NCBI GenBank assembly: GCA_965214055.1
Contig: OZ243931.1
Location: 1,798,001 to 1,862,000 of the forward strand
Reading direction: 5' to 3'
DNA length: 64,000 nucleotides
Origin: WTGA01 sp965214055
GTDB lineage: Bacteria > Pseudomonadota > Gammaproteobacteria > Arenicellales > Poriferihabitantaceae
Part shown: positions 27,959 to 38,116 of the stretch, one piece after another
Position numbering within the stretch: the stretch's first letter is position 1
Layout: every line of letters begins with the position of its first letter
Position numbers and translations under genes: made by a program
The notes under the pieces: generated by a model
What the model saw: the letters and a program-made list of their open reading frames with translations, nothing else
Told to the model about the DNA's origin: nothing
The model's database searches: none

Positions 27959-29107
27959 GTGGTCACCGGCCGGACAAAAATTGCCATTGTCGCGGGAGAG
28001 CCTTCTGGAGATAGCCTGGGTTCCGGCCTGATCACTGCCTTGAAATCCACGATTCCCGATGCCTGTTTCTTTGGGATCGGCGGGCCCAAAATGCGGGAAG
28101 CGGGATGCCAGACCCTGTACGACATGGTTCATCTTGAGCTGATGGGCTTTGACGGCCTGTTCGGCAAGCTTGGGAGCATCCTGAAAATCAGGCGGGAGTT
28201 GTACCGGAAGTGCGTTGACGACCCCCCGGACCTGTTTATCGGCATTGATGTGCCCGATTTCAACCTGACACTGGAAAGCAGGCTCAGAAAACGCGGAATC
28301 AAAATCCTCCATTATGTCAGTCCCACCGTGTGGGCTTGGCGGGGTTATCGCATTCACAAGATCAAGCGGGCCGTGGATCATATGCTGACACTTTTCCCCT
28401 TTGAATCAGACTACTACCGCAGACAGCAGATTCCCGCCACCTGTGTGGGCCACCCCATTGCAGACGAAATCGACGAACCCGATATCCGGGCCGCCCGGCG
28501 CCGGCTTGGGATTGATGCCGATCACCGGGTCATCGCGCTGCTGCCGGGAAGCCGACGGTCGGAGGTGATGAGACTGGGCCCGGTCATTGTGGAGGCGGTA
28601 AAACGGCTGAACCGGGAAAATCCCGGAATCCGGTTTGTTCTGCCCTTTGCGAACCCCCGGGTGGAAAGGGAGTTTTACCGGGTTGCCCGGGGGATTGAAC
28701 ACTTGCCGGTGACCCCGTATGCTGCCCGGTCCCGGGAGGTGCTGGAGGCCTGTGATATTGCCATACTGGCCTCGGGAACGGTGGCGCTGGAAGCGGCGTT
28801 GCTGCGCAAGCCACATGTCGTCATCTACAAACTCAGCCCCCTGACCTACTGGCTGGTCAGGCGCTTGCGGCATGTTGACCACTATTCCATGCCCAACCAG
28901 TTGTTGCCGGAACCGATCATTCCAGAATTGATCCAGGACCAGGCGAATGGCGTGAATATCGTCCATGCGGTGAATGAGTTCCTGCAGCACCCGGAGCGGG
29001 TCCGGCAACTGCAGGATCAATGTGCCCGGGTACACACGCAGCTCAGGCGAAATGCGAACCTGCAGGCAAGCCGGGTGGTGGTCAGGCTGCTGGAAGGTGG
29101 GGAGTGA
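27959..29107 (+). CDS. lpxB: Lipid-A-disaccharide synthase
   Basis: 382 residues from a GTG directly after the lpxA stop. The GT19 fold is recognisable from IAIVAGEPSGDSLGSGLI (residues 8-25), HYVSPTVWAWR and LPGSRRSEV. It joins UDP-diacylglucosamine to lipid X to form the lipid A disaccharide at the inner membrane. rnhB begins inside its stop codon (GTGA). Confidence 0.95.
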   Translation: MVTGRTKIAIVAGEPSGDSLGSGLITALKSTIPDACFFGIGGPKMREAGCQTLYDMVHLELMGFDGLFGKLGSILKIRRELYRKCVDDPPDLFIGIDVPDFNLTLESRLRKRGIKILHYVSPTVWAWRGYRIHKIKRAVDHMLTLFPFESDYYRRQQIPATCVGHPIADEIDEPDIRAARRRLGIDADHRVIALLPGSRRSEVMRLGPVIVEAVKRLNRENPGIRFVLPFANPRVEREFYRVARGIEHLPVTPYAARSREVLEACDIAILASGTVALEAALLRKPHVVIYKLSPLTYWLVRRLRHVDHYSMPNQLLPEPIIPELIQDQANGVNIVHAVNEFLQHPERVRQLQDQCARVHTQLRRNANLQASRVVVRLLEGGE

Positions 29108-29679
29108 ATCAGCCGGGTCCCGTTGCCGGGGTTGACGAGGCCGGCCGCGGTCCATTGGCCGGTGCGGTTTTCGCAGCGGCGGTGATTCTGGACCCCCGGC
29201 ATCCCATCCCCGGTCTGGGGGATTCGAAAACCCTGTCGGAAAAACAGCGCAGTTCCCTGGAACCCAGGATCCGGCGCCAGGCGATGGCGTGGGCGGTGGC
29301 CAGCGCTTCCGTGGAGGAAATCGATGGGCTGAATATCCTGCAGGCATCGTTGCTGGCAATGAAAAGAGCGGTGGAAAAGCTGGAAGTGGAGCCTGGACTG
29401 GTGCTGGTGGACGGGAATGCCACGCCGGGGATCCGGTACCCGGTCAAAGCCGTCATCCGGGGGGACTCCCTGCATGCGGAAATTTCCGCAGCATCCATTC
29501 TTGCGAAGCAGGTGCGTGACCGGGAGATGGTGGAACTGGCGGGTCTGTATCCGCAGTACGGGTTTGAACGGAACAAGGGCTACCCCACCAGAACACACCT
29601 GCAGGCACTGCAGGAGCATGGTGTGACCCCGGTGCATCGGCGAAGTTTCTCACCTGTTCGAAATGCGCTGAACCCATGA
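29104..29679 (+). CDS. rnhB: Ribonuclease HII
   Basis: 191 residues from the GTG at 29104, which overlaps the lpxB stop. The start is set by the VAGVDEAGRGPLAGAV motif 7 residues in; a longer upstream frame lies within lpxB and is not used. Catalytic acids are in GVDEAGRG, LVDGNATPG and SAASILAKQVRD. It removes ribonucleotides and RNA primers from RNA:DNA duplexes. It overlaps dnaE by 4 nt. Confidence 0.95.
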   Translation: MNQPGPVAGVDEAGRGPLAGAVFAAAVILDPRHPIPGLGDSKTLSEKQRSSLEPRIRRQAMAWAVASASVEEIDGLNILQASLLAMKRAVEKLEVEPGLVLVDGNATPGIRYPVKAVIRGDSLHAEISAASILAKQVRDREMVELAGLYPQYGFERNKGYPTRTHLQALQEHGVTPVHRRSFSPVRNALNP

Positions 29680-32600
29680 ACCCGGCATTCGTACATCTTC
29701 ACCTCCATTCCGAATTTTCCCTGACTGACGGGATTGTACGGTTGGGGCCGCTGGTGGAGAAATGCATTGAATTTGAACAGCCCGCCGTTGCACTCACCGA
29801 TGTCTCGAACCTGTACGCATTCGTGAAGTTTTATCAGGCGTGCCTGAAAAAAGGGGTCAAGCCGATCATCGGGTGTGATGTCTGGGTGGGCAATCCGGTG
29901 GAGAGCCTGCACCGTGATCGGGTCATCCTGTTCTGCCAGAACCAGGAGGGCTTCAGAAACCTGAGCCGGGTCCTGACCCGCGCCTACCTCCAGGGGGATG
30001 CCGGGGAGAAAATCACCATCCCCTGGGAGGACCTGGACCAGTCCGGTTCCGGCCTGATCTGCATGCTGGATGACCAGCAGGGTCCCGTTGCCCGGCTGCT
30101 CGGTCATGACCGCGATTCGCAGATCAGTCACATCGTTCAGCGGTATCACGATGTTTTCGGGGACCGGTTGTATTTCGAGATCAGCCGCATTGGACGGGCG
30201 GATGAGCAGGCCTATATCAACCAGGTGCTGAGGCTGTCCAATGAGTTCCCGGTCAGCCCGGTTGCCACCAATCGTGTCCAGTATCTCGAAGCCGGTGATT
30301 TTGGTGCCCATGAGATCCGGGTGTGCATCAATGAGGGCAGGGTGCTCGATGACAGCCGCCGGCCCCGCAATTTCACCGATCAGCAGTACTTCCGGTCAAG
30401 CGATGAAATGGTTGCCCTGTTTTCGGACATTCCGGAGGCTATTTCGAATACCGTGGAAATTGCAAAACGGTGCAATCTTTTCATTGAATTCAACCAGGAC
30501 TTCCTGCCGGAATACCCGGAATCCGGGGAGGTGCCCGTGGAAGACCTGTTGAGACAGAAAGCGCAATCGGGACTGGCCGGAAGATTTGGAAAGGAGAACC
30601 TGTACCACCAGGATGGAACACTGGCGGTGGAGGAGAAATACCTGGTTCGGCTCAACAATGAACTGGAGGTCATTGAGCAAATGGGGTATCCGGGTTACTT
30701 CCTCATTGTGTCGGATTTTATCCAATGGTCCAAGGACAATGAAATTCCGGTTGGGCCGGGCAGGGGTTCCGGGGCCGGGTCCCTCGTTGCCTGGGCAACG
30801 GGTATCACGGAAATTGATCCCCTGCCCTATGGTTTGATTTTTGAACGGTTTCTCAACCCGGAACGGGTTTCCCTGCCGGATTTCGACATTGATTTCTGCG
30901 TGGACGGGAGAGACCGGGTCATTGAGTATGTCGCCGAAAAATATGGCCAGGAACAGGTGGCCCAGATCATTACATTCGGGACCATGGCCGCCAAGGCCGT
31001 GGTTCGTGACGTGGGTCGGGTGATGGGGTATCCATACGGGTTCGTCGACCAGGTCGCCAAGCTCATCCCTTTTGAAGTGGGCATGACCCTGGACAAGGCC
31101 TTTGAACAGGAGGAAATGCTCCGGAATCGCTACCAGGAAGAACCGGATATCCAGCAATTGATGGATGCGGCGTTCCAGCTCGAAGGGATTGCACGCAATG
31201 TCGGGAAACATGCCGGAGGCGTGGTCATTTCCCCCCAGCCATTGACCGAGTATACCCCGTTGTTCACCGATACCCACCTGAATCAGGCGATTACCCAGCT
31301 CGACAAGGATGATCTCGAATCCATCGGCCTGGTCAAGTTTGACTTTCTGGGCCTGCGGACCCTGACCATCATTGATTCAGCGGTGAAAATGATTAACCAG
31401 CAATCCGCCGCCGAGGGGTCCCCGGTGGTGGATTTGGCGACCATTCCCCTGGATGATGCGAAAACCTTTGAATTCATCCGCACCGGGAAGACCACCGCCA
31501 TCTTCCAGCTGGAATCCCGGGGCATGAAAGACCTCATCATCCGGGCCAATCCGGAAACATTTGAAGACCTTATCGCGCTGATTGCCATGTTTCGTCCAGG
31601 GCCGCTGCAGTCGGGAATGGTGGAGGATTTTGTCAACCGGAAAGCCGGTCGGGAACCCATTTCGCTGTTGCATCCCGGGATTGGACCGGTCCTGGATACC
31701 ACCTATGGCGTGATTCTCTACCAGGAACAGGTCATGCAGATTGCCCAGACCCTGGCCGGGTATACCCTGGGGGGTGCGGACATTCTGCGCAAGGCAATGG
31801 GCAAGAAATTGCCGGAAGAAATGGCCAAGCAAAGAGAGACCTTCCTGGCCGGGGCAGTGAGCCGGGGAGTGCAGAAATCCATTGCCAACAGTATCTTTGA
31901 CTTGATGGACAAGTTTGCAGGGTATGGGTTCAACAAGTCCCATTCCGCTGCCTATGCCCTGGTGTCCTACCATACCGCCTGGTTGAAAACCCATTTTCCA
32001 TCGGCGTACATGGCGGCAACGCTGTCCGCGGAAAGTGACAACACCGACAAGGTGGTCTCCCTCCTTGTGGATTGCCATGCTCTGGGCCTCGAGGTCCTGC
32101 CCCCGGATATCAACACCAGTTTTTATGCATTCAAACCGGTCCGGGACGACAAGATATCATTTGGGCTGGGTGCGATCAAAGGGGCGGGGCGCAGTGTCAT
32201 TGGAGAGATTGTCGAGGAAAGGGAGCGCAACGGCGAGTTCCAGAACCTGTTTGATTTTTGTCAGCGGTTTGATATGCGAAAAGTGAACAAGCGGGTTCTC
32301 GAAGTATTGATCAAAAGTGGGGCCATGGACAAACTGGGAAAAAACCGGGCAGTCCTGATGTCGGAGCTCGTTCCGGCCACCAAAGCCGCCAACCAGCAGC
32401 AGTCCAACCAGCAGGCCGGTCAATACGACATGTTTGGCGTGGACCGGGTGCAGATCGAAAATACCTCTTTCACGGAGGTCCCGGACTGGACCGAAGACGA
32501 ACGCCTGAAGGCGGAAAAAGAGACCCTGGGACTCTACCTCTCCGGGCACCCCTATCACCGGTACAGGCAGGAATTTGCCGGAATCAGCGAGGATGTGTCC

Positions 32601-33197
32601 ACGGTGCAGCCCGACACAACCAAAGACGGCATGGTGGCTGGAATGATTGTTGCCATGCGGGTCCTGAAGACCCGGCGCGGGAAGATGGCGGTGGTGACCC
32701 TGGACAATGCGGTGCAGCGAATCGAGGTCGTCCTGTTTTCTGAAAAATATACGGAGTATTTCCCCAAGCTGGAAAATGAGGGGGTCCGGGTGATGCTGGG
32801 TGAGATCAGCACGGATGAATTGACCGGAGAGCCCCGGATGCGGGCGGAATTACTGTTTGATGTCGAAGAGACCCGGGACCGGGCATTGTACCGTCTTGAC
32901 CTGCACCTGGCCCAGGGGATTGGGAACGAGAACGTGACCCGGTCCCTGCGGAAGACCCTGGACCCGTTTCGTGGCGGGAAAACCGCCATCCGCATTCACT
33001 ATACCACCGCGGCCGGGGTATCCGGAGTGATCAACCTGGGAAAAAACTGGTGCGTCACGCCGGCACAGCGGTTGGTGGAGGCGTTGCAGGAAATGCTGGG
33101 AAAGGAGAACATTGCCTACCAGTACAACCGGGAAGCCCTGTTCAACCTGATCCCGAAAAAACAGAATCACCGGACCCGGGAGGCGGTGAACCACTAA
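29676..33197 (+). CDS. dnaE: DNA polymerase III alpha subunit
   Basis: 1173 residues (E. coli 1160). The PHP domain begins FVHLHLHSEFSLTDG (residues 5-19); palm catalytic residues lie in GPGRGSGAGS and PDFDIDF (about 402-408); further on come the fingers, a helix-hairpin-helix region, an OB domain near 980-1060 and a C-terminal domain. It is the replicative polymerase. ATGA overlap with rnhB. accA, the usual next gene in enterics, is absent; a convergent ilvD follows. Confidence 0.97.
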   Translation: MNPAFVHLHLHSEFSLTDGIVRLGPLVEKCIEFEQPAVALTDVSNLYAFVKFYQACLKKGVKPIIGCDVWVGNPVESLHRDRVILFCQNQEGFRNLSRVLTRAYLQGDAGEKITIPWEDLDQSGSGLICMLDDQQGPVARLLGHDRDSQISHIVQRYHDVFGDRLYFEISRIGRADEQAYINQVLRLSNEFPVSPVATNRVQYLEAGDFGAHEIRVCINEGRVLDDSRRPRNFTDQQYFRSSDEMVALFSDIPEAISNTVEIAKRCNLFIEFNQDFLPEYPESGEVPVEDLLRQKAQSGLAGRFGKENLYHQDGTLAVEEKYLVRLNNELEVIEQMGYPGYFLIVSDFIQWSKDNEIPVGPGRGSGAGSLVAWATGITEIDPLPYGLIFERFLNPERVSLPDFDIDFCVDGRDRVIEYVAEKYGQEQVAQIITFGTMAAKAVVRDVGRVMGYPYGFVDQVAKLIPFEVGMTLDKAFEQEEMLRNRYQEEPDIQQLMDAAFQLEGIARNVGKHAGGVVISPQPLTEYTPLFTDTHLNQAITQLDKDDLESIGLVKFDFLGLRTLTIIDSAVKMINQQSAAEGSPVVDLATIPLDDAKTFEFIRTGKTTAIFQLESRGMKDLIIRANPETFEDLIALIAMFRPGPLQSGMVEDFVNRKAGREPISLLHPGIGPVLDTTYGVILYQEQVMQIAQTLAGYTLGGADILRKAMGKKLPEEMAKQRETFLAGAVSRGVQKSIANSIFDLMDKFAGYGFNKSHSAAYALVSYHTAWLKTHFPSAYMAATLSAESDNTDKVVSLLVDCHALGLEVLPPDINTSFYAFKPVRDDKISFGLGAIKGAGRSVIGEIVEERERNGEFQNLFDFCQRFDMRKVNKRVLEVLIKSGAMDKLGKNRAVLMSELVPATKAANQQQSNQQAGQYDMFGVDRVQIENTSFTEVPDWTEDERLKAEKETLGLYLSGHPYHRYRQEFAGISEDVSTVQPDTTKDGMVAGMIVAMRVLKTRRGKMAVVTLDNAVQRIEVVLFSEKYTEYFPKLENEGVRVMLGEISTDELTGEPRMRAELLFDVEETRDRALYRLDLHLAQGIGNENVTRSLRKTLDPFRGGKTAIRIHYTTAAGVSGVINLGKNWCVTPAQRLVEALQEMLGKENIAYQYNREALFNLIPKKQNHRTREAVNH

Positions 33198-33255
33198 CCG
33201 GTTTTTCTTTCCTCCAGGGGATTACGGGTGGGAGAGCATCCCATCCCCGGGGTCA

Positions 33256-35097
33256 CTACAGCTGACTGACATCCCGCACCGCGCCTTTGGCTGCACTGGT
33301 ACTCAGGGCCGCGTAGGCCTTCAGCGCCGTGCTGACCACGCGCTCGCGATTGGGTTTCCAGCCTTCTTTCCCTTTCCGGTCCATGTCCTCGCGGCGCTGG
33401 GCCAGCACCGACTTGTCCACCGCGAGATGGATCGTTCGCTCGGGGATATCGATCTCGATGGGGTCGTTCTCCTCGACCAGGCCAATCAGACCCCCTTCCG
33501 CTGCTTCCGGGGAAACGTGGCCAATGGACAGGCCGGATGTCCCCCCGGAAAACCGGCCATCGGTCACCAGTGCGCAGACCTTCCCCAGGCCCTTTGACTT
33601 CAGGTAGGTCGTGGGGTACAGCATTTCCTGCATGCCCGGCCCGCCCCGGGGACCTTCGTAGCGGATGACGACAATGTCTCCGGCATGAACGGTATTGCCG
33701 AGAATGCCATCCACGGCGTCTTCCTGGCTTTCAAATATCCTGGCTTTGCCGGTAAACCGAAGAATGCTTTCGTCTACTCCGGCGGTCTTCACGATGCAGC
33801 CGTCTTCGGCTAGGTTGCCGTACAGCACCGCGAGGCCGCCATCCTGACTGTAGGCATGCTTCCGGTCCCGGATACAGCCGTTTTTCCGGTCGAGATCCAG
33901 GGAGTGGTAGTGCTTGCTCTGGCTGAAGGCGACCTGGGTGGGGATGCCCCCGGGGGCCGCCCGGAAAAAATCCCTGCGCTTCGGGTCCGTGGTCAACCGC
34001 ACATCCCACAGGGCAATGGCTTCTTCCATGCTTGAGGCATGCACGGTGTGAGTGCCGCGGTTGATGAGTCCGGCACGGTCCAGTTCTCCCAGAATGGCCA
34101 TGACACCGCCGGCACGATGCACATCCTCCACGTGATAATCCGGTGTGGCCGGGGCAACCTTGCACAGGTTCGGCACTTTCCGGCTGAGCCGGTCAATGTC
34201 CCGCATGGTGAAGGGAATCTCCCCTTCCTGGGCCGCCGCCAGCAAATGCAGAACGGTATTGGTGGATCCTCCCATGGCGATATCCAGGGACATGGCATTT
34301 TCAAATGCGTCAAAGTTGGCGATGGAGCGGGGCAACACACGGTCATCGTCGTGTTCATAATAACGCTTTGCCGAGGCAACAATGGAGCGTCCGGCTTCAC
34401 GAAAGAGCCTTTCCCGCTCACTGTGTGTTGCCACAATGGTGCCATTGCCGGGGAGGGACAATCCCAGCGCTTCCGTCAGGCAATTCATGGAATTCGCCGT
34501 GAACATGCCCGAGCAGGACCCGCAGGTCGGGCATGCGGACCGTTCCATCTCCCGGGATTCCTGGTCCGTCACACTGTCATCGGCAGCGACCATCATGGCA
34601 TCCACGAGGTCAACCGATTTTTCATGATCCCGCCAGGTCACCTTGCCCGCTTCCATGGGGCCGCCGGAAACAAAAATCGCCGGAATATTCAGCCGCATGG
34701 CGGCCATCAGCATTCCCGGGGTAATCTTGTCGCAGTTGGAGATGCATACCAGGGCATCCGCACAGTGGGCATTGACCATGTATTCCACCGAATCGGCAAT
34801 GATTTCCCGGGATGGCAGGGAATACAGCATGCCGCCATGGCCCATGGCGATGCCATCGTCCACCGCAATGGTATTGAATTCCTTTGCGACCCCCCCGGCG
34901 ACCTCAATTTCCCGGGCAACCAGTTGTCCCATGTCCTTCAGATGGACATGTCCCGGGACGAATTGGGTAAATGAATTGGAAACGGCAATGATCGGTTTGT
35001 TGAAATCATCTTCTGTCATGCCGGTGGCGCGCCAGAGCGCACGTGCCCCCGCCATGGTTCTGCCGCGGGTGGTGGTCCAGGATCGGTAGTCAGGCAT
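33256..35097 (-). CDS. ilvD: Dihydroxy-acid dehydratase
   Basis: 613 residues. Fe-S ligand cysteines are in CISNCDK (about 122) and CPTCGSCSGMFTANSMNCL (about 193-211); the C-terminal FSGGTSGLSIGHVSPEAAEGG motif is intact. It catalyses the third step of valine and isoleucine synthesis and supplies pantoate precursors. Single gene, convergent with dnaE. A TAAAAT about 40 nt upstream of the start on this strand could be its -10. Confidence 0.97.
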   Translation of the reverse strand: MPDYRSWTTTRGRTMAGARALWRATGMTEDDFNKPIIAVSNSFTQFVPGHVHLKDMGQLVAREIEVAGGVAKEFNTIAVDDGIAMGHGGMLYSLPSREIIADSVEYMVNAHCADALVCISNCDKITPGMLMAAMRLNIPAIFVSGGPMEAGKVTWRDHEKSVDLVDAMMVAADDSVTDQESREMERSACPTCGSCSGMFTANSMNCLTEALGLSLPGNGTIVATHSERERLFREAGRSIVASAKRYYEHDDDRVLPRSIANFDAFENAMSLDIAMGGSTNTVLHLLAAAQEGEIPFTMRDIDRLSRKVPNLCKVAPATPDYHVEDVHRAGGVMAILGELDRAGLINRGTHTVHASSMEEAIALWDVRLTTDPKRRDFFRAAPGGIPTQVAFSQSKHYHSLDLDRKNGCIRDRKHAYSQDGGLAVLYGNLAEDGCIVKTAGVDESILRFTGKARIFESQEDAVDGILGNTVHAGDIVVIRYEGPRGGPGMQEMLYPTTYLKSKGLGKVCALVTDGRFSGGTSGLSIGHVSPEAAEGGLIGLVEENDPIEIDIPERTIHLAVDKSVLAQRREDMDRKGKEGWKPNRERVVSTALKAYAALSTSAAKGAVRDVSQL

Positions 35098-35485
35098 TGT
35101 AAAAGGTATCCGAGAAGGAAAAGAGGATGCATTTTAGCAAACATGTCCTCGGCGGGTCGATGATTGAAGTTGTCCAAAGGAAGATGAGCCTGACCCATAT
35201 CGTGTTTTTCAACAAAAAGCGAGCCTCACGGCGGTAATTTCGGGATCATTGGACCATGGATGGCATTTGCCGTGGAAAGGCGCACTACATTATTCGGGTT
35301 AGGCCGTACGCCGTGTCGTCCATCTGCCAGTTGAGACTGTGCGGATTTTCGATACGCTGCCCAAGGCGCTTTAGGACTGATCCAGGTGCGAACGGCGCCA
35401 GTCTGATTCAGCCTGGCTCTGGCAATGCCTGGTTTTTAACAACGCCATGGATTTGAGGCAGGATGATATGTCTTGGGAGAGGGGA
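35098..35485. other. Gene-free gap between ilvD and the AAA pseudogene
   Basis: 388 bp. It should hold the ilvD promoter on the minus strand and any promoter of the decayed ATPase on the plus strand. I see no convincing open frame, repeat or terminator. Confidence 0.5.
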
Positions 35486-36556
35486 ATGAGTACATCTGAT
35501 TTGAAGCATCTGTTTGTGCCCGGTGATGGCAATGTGCCGCCGTATCTGGCGGGCCGCAAGGAGGAACAGGCCTGTTTTCAGGATTGTGTCGATATCCTGA
35601 AAAACAGAAAACCCGCCCACCAGAACCTGGTTCTCTACGGCCCCCGGGGCAACGGCAAGACTGCTTTGCTGCGTTATCTGCAACAAGAGACACGCCAACA
35701 AGAAGCCTCGAAGCTGGACATTCTACGGGTCACACCAGATGAACTGAGAACCCTGGATGCACTGTCTGACCGCCTGATGGAAGACCACCAGGCAGTACGC
35801 AAGCGGTTCAAATCCGTAGAGGTCTCTGGAGGGGTCGGAGGACTCTTTCAAGCCAAAACGGAAGTGGATTTGTCCCTGGCCTCTGTGACGATCCGAAAAC
35901 TCCTTCAGGAGCGAAGTGGGAACAAGCCGTTTATCCTGATCATAGACGAAGCGCACCGATTGATGCCAGCGATAGCTGAATCGCTGTTGAACGCCAGTCA
36001 GACCGTCCGATTGGAAGGTTGTCCGTTTCTGCTGGTGCTGGCCGGCATCACCTTTGCCCCCGGTGTCGTTGCAGAAATCGTTGCACAGCCACTGTTATCC
36101 TTTTTTCATGCAAGTCTGGGGAGATTGTCTGGCCCGAAGACTGGATGAAACCAAAGAAACAGAGGTCACCCTGGCGCAGGTCAAGGAAGTGGAAGCTGCA
36201 GTGATAAATGAACGCAACGCGATGTATCAGATCCGGCGCAATGAGGTAAAAAGAATGAGGTTGCTGCCGGTAGCTGAGAGTGTTGCCGAGGCTTTTCTCC
36301 AGTGTGACTCACCGATTCTGCATGAAAGCACGTTGGAGGAAGCGATTGAAAGAGGTCTGGCGGGGGATGATCCGATCACGAATGATCGGATCATGGAAAA
36401 AGTCGAACAACTTCCCACCTTGGCTATATCTGGCAAGTGAGCGGAGCTTACTACGAACCGGGCATCCAGAGCCTGATGGCTTTTGTGCAAGACTTTTCAC
36501 TGTCCCGAAACACAGAAAAGGAGGCTGAACCATATACCGCACCGTCGATGACTTAG
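35486..36556 (+). pseudogene. Decayed AAA+ ATP-binding protein gene
   Basis: Starts MSTSDLKHLFVPGDGNVPPY after a GAGAGGGG ribosome site. Walker A LYGPRGNGKTALL and Walker B ILIIDEAHRL are intact. The frame then breaks twice: after VVAEIVAQ (near 36090) the family-like sequence CYPFFMQVWGDCLARRLDE continues in another frame, and after the LPTL near 36415 it jumps again to LGYIWQVSGAYYEPGIQSLM, ending at TAG 36554-36556. Sensor and lid sequence normally found between the VLAG and VAEIV segments appears deleted (roughly 80-100 residues by comparison with relatives I recall). It once was a stand-alone AAA ATPase of ORC/Cdc6-like type; it is unlikely to be functional. Confidence 0.8.
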
Positions 36557-36881
36557 CAGGTCGGCCAGTGGCGCTGCGACCGATCAAAAAAAACGATAAC
36601 GGCTTCGATCCCTGAACCGTGCCGGGGCAGGCCGATCCCCCGGGAGCCGTACCTGGCGGGCGCGGCTTTTGTGCTGGTCGGGTAGAAAAAGTGCCATTGA
36701 CTTTGGTTGGGTGGGAACGGCATGCCCGCAAGGAGGGTTCGGACCGGTTTGGGAGAAAGGGGCAGAGAATTGGAGCCATCCGGGTCTGATCCGGATTTCC
36801 GGGTACACCTGCGGGGTAAGGGCAAACTCCCGGAGGTGGGTTTTTCCCGGCTTTCACACCGTGGTCTGGAGAATTACGGGT
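36557..36881. other. Gene-free gap between the pseudogene and ispG
   Basis: 325 bp between two convergent units. Open frames crossing it are shadows of ispG. A GATCCCTG...GTGCCGGG segment near 36610 resembles one near 40643, but the match is short. No clear terminator seen. Confidence 0.45.
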
Positions 36882-38006
36882 TCAACGGATCAAAGAGCGA
36901 AGTTCCGAATCCAGCCGGTTCAGAATTTCATCGTACCGGAAGGTGCCCGTTTTGACGCCACGTTTTTTCAGGTTCACATAATTCGGACCGCACCACAGTC
37001 CCAGGTCCGCATCATCGGTTTCCCCGGGGCCGTTGACCCGGCATCCCATGACGGCAATGGTAATAGCGTGTTCTTCTGCCCACCGTGTTCTTTCCTTGAC
37101 CTGCCGGGCAAGATCAATAAATGCTTCATTCTCGACCCGGGAACAGCTGGGGCAACTGATCAGGTTCAGCTTGTTTTCATTGAAGTGGACAACGGTCCGA
37201 ACCCGGCCCCGGGAAATATCCCTGAGCAGCTGCCGGCCGGCATGAATTTCTTCGTGCTTTTGTTCATGGGGCAGGGTGAGGGACACCCGGATGGTGTCCC
37301 CGATGCCCTTGCCAATGAGCTGTTCGAAGGCAATCCTGGTTTTTTCAATGCCTTCCGGAGGCAGGCCGGCTTCCGTTACCCCAAGATGCAACGGGATTTC
37401 CGGCCGGGCCCGGGCAAATCGCTGGCAGGCATCGACGGTTTTTTTCGGGTCGGAATCTTTCAGGGAAACGCAGAACCGGGGATATCCGATCCGGTCCAGC
37501 CAGTCGCTGTGCTCCAGAGCACTGTCCACCATGGGGGCAACGGAATCGTTCCCGTTGTATTTTTCCAGCTTGTCCGGGTCCACGGACCCGGCGTTGACAC
37601 CAATACGAATCGCGCAATCCGACTTGTTGGCGACATCCACGAGAAACTGCACCTTGTCCTGCCACGGTTTGTTGCGCTCGTGGTGGTAAAGATGCCCCGG
37701 GTTGTAGCGAATCTTGTCCACATGGGGGGCCAGAATCCCGGCAAGCCGATAATTTTCCTGGAGGTCGACGCTGAGCACGGCATCGGACTGCTGCCGAAGC
37801 TCAATCAGCGCGGCGGCGTCCCGTTTGTTGTCCACGGCGATGCGGATGATATCGGCACCTGCCGCTTCCAGTGACCGGAGTTGTTTCAGGGTGGCCGGAA
37901 TGTCCGTGGTCCGGGTGGCGCACATGCTCTGTACGGCGATGGGATGGCCATTTCCAATGGCGATCTTCCCGATGGCAACTTCCCGGGTTTGGTTTCGTGT
38001 GATCAT
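36882..38006 (-). CDS. ispG: 4-Hydroxy-3-methylbut-2-enyl diphosphate synthase
   Basis: 374 residues. The TIM-barrel N-terminal part includes VQSMCATRTTDIPATLKQ (residues 25-42) and RIGVNAGS; the 4Fe-4S ligands are in LISCPSCSR and GCRVNGPGE, with the conserved Glu in the latter. It makes HMBPP from MEcPP in the MEP pathway. It is divergent from birA with ~110 bp between. Confidence 0.95.
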   Translation of the reverse strand: MITRNQTREVAIGKIAIGNGHPIAVQSMCATRTTDIPATLKQLRSLEAAGADIIRIAVDNKRDAAALIELRQQSDAVLSVDLQENYRLAGILAPHVDKIRYNPGHLYHHERNKPWQDKVQFLVDVANKSDCAIRIGVNAGSVDPDKLEKYNGNDSVAPMVDSALEHSDWLDRIGYPRFCVSLKDSDPKKTVDACQRFARARPEIPLHLGVTEAGLPPEGIEKTRIAFEQLIGKGIGDTIRVSLTLPHEQKHEEIHAGRQLLRDISRGRVRTVVHFNENKLNLISCPSCSRVENEAFIDLARQVKERTRWAEEHAITIAVMGCRVNGPGETDDADLGLWCGPNYVNLKKRGVKTGTFRYDEILNRLDSELRSLIR

Positions 38007-38068
38007 GGGCTCTCGTGAAAAAAACTACCCTAGCGTTTTGGCGGGGTTTAGTCAAAAATATATCACGC

Positions 38069-38095
38069 TTGATGATACGCTCAAAACACTATAAT
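38069..38095 (+). promoter_or_regulatory. Sigma-70-type promoter for birA-coaX-SPOR operon
   Basis: TTGATG and a perfect TATAAT (38090-38095) separated by 15 bp, about 20 bp upstream of the likely birA start. The spacer is short for sigma-70; the -10 is the stronger part. Confidence 0.5.
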
Positions 38096-38116
38096 GGAAC
38101 AGGTGGATTGCTTATC

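Noticed and set aside
26654..28381. 575-codon minus-strand open frame
   Set aside because: Antisense shadow of fabZ-lpxA-lpxB.
36669..37874. 401-codon plus-strand open frame
   Set aside because: Antisense to ispG, whose Fe-S and substrate motifs are clear on the minus strand.
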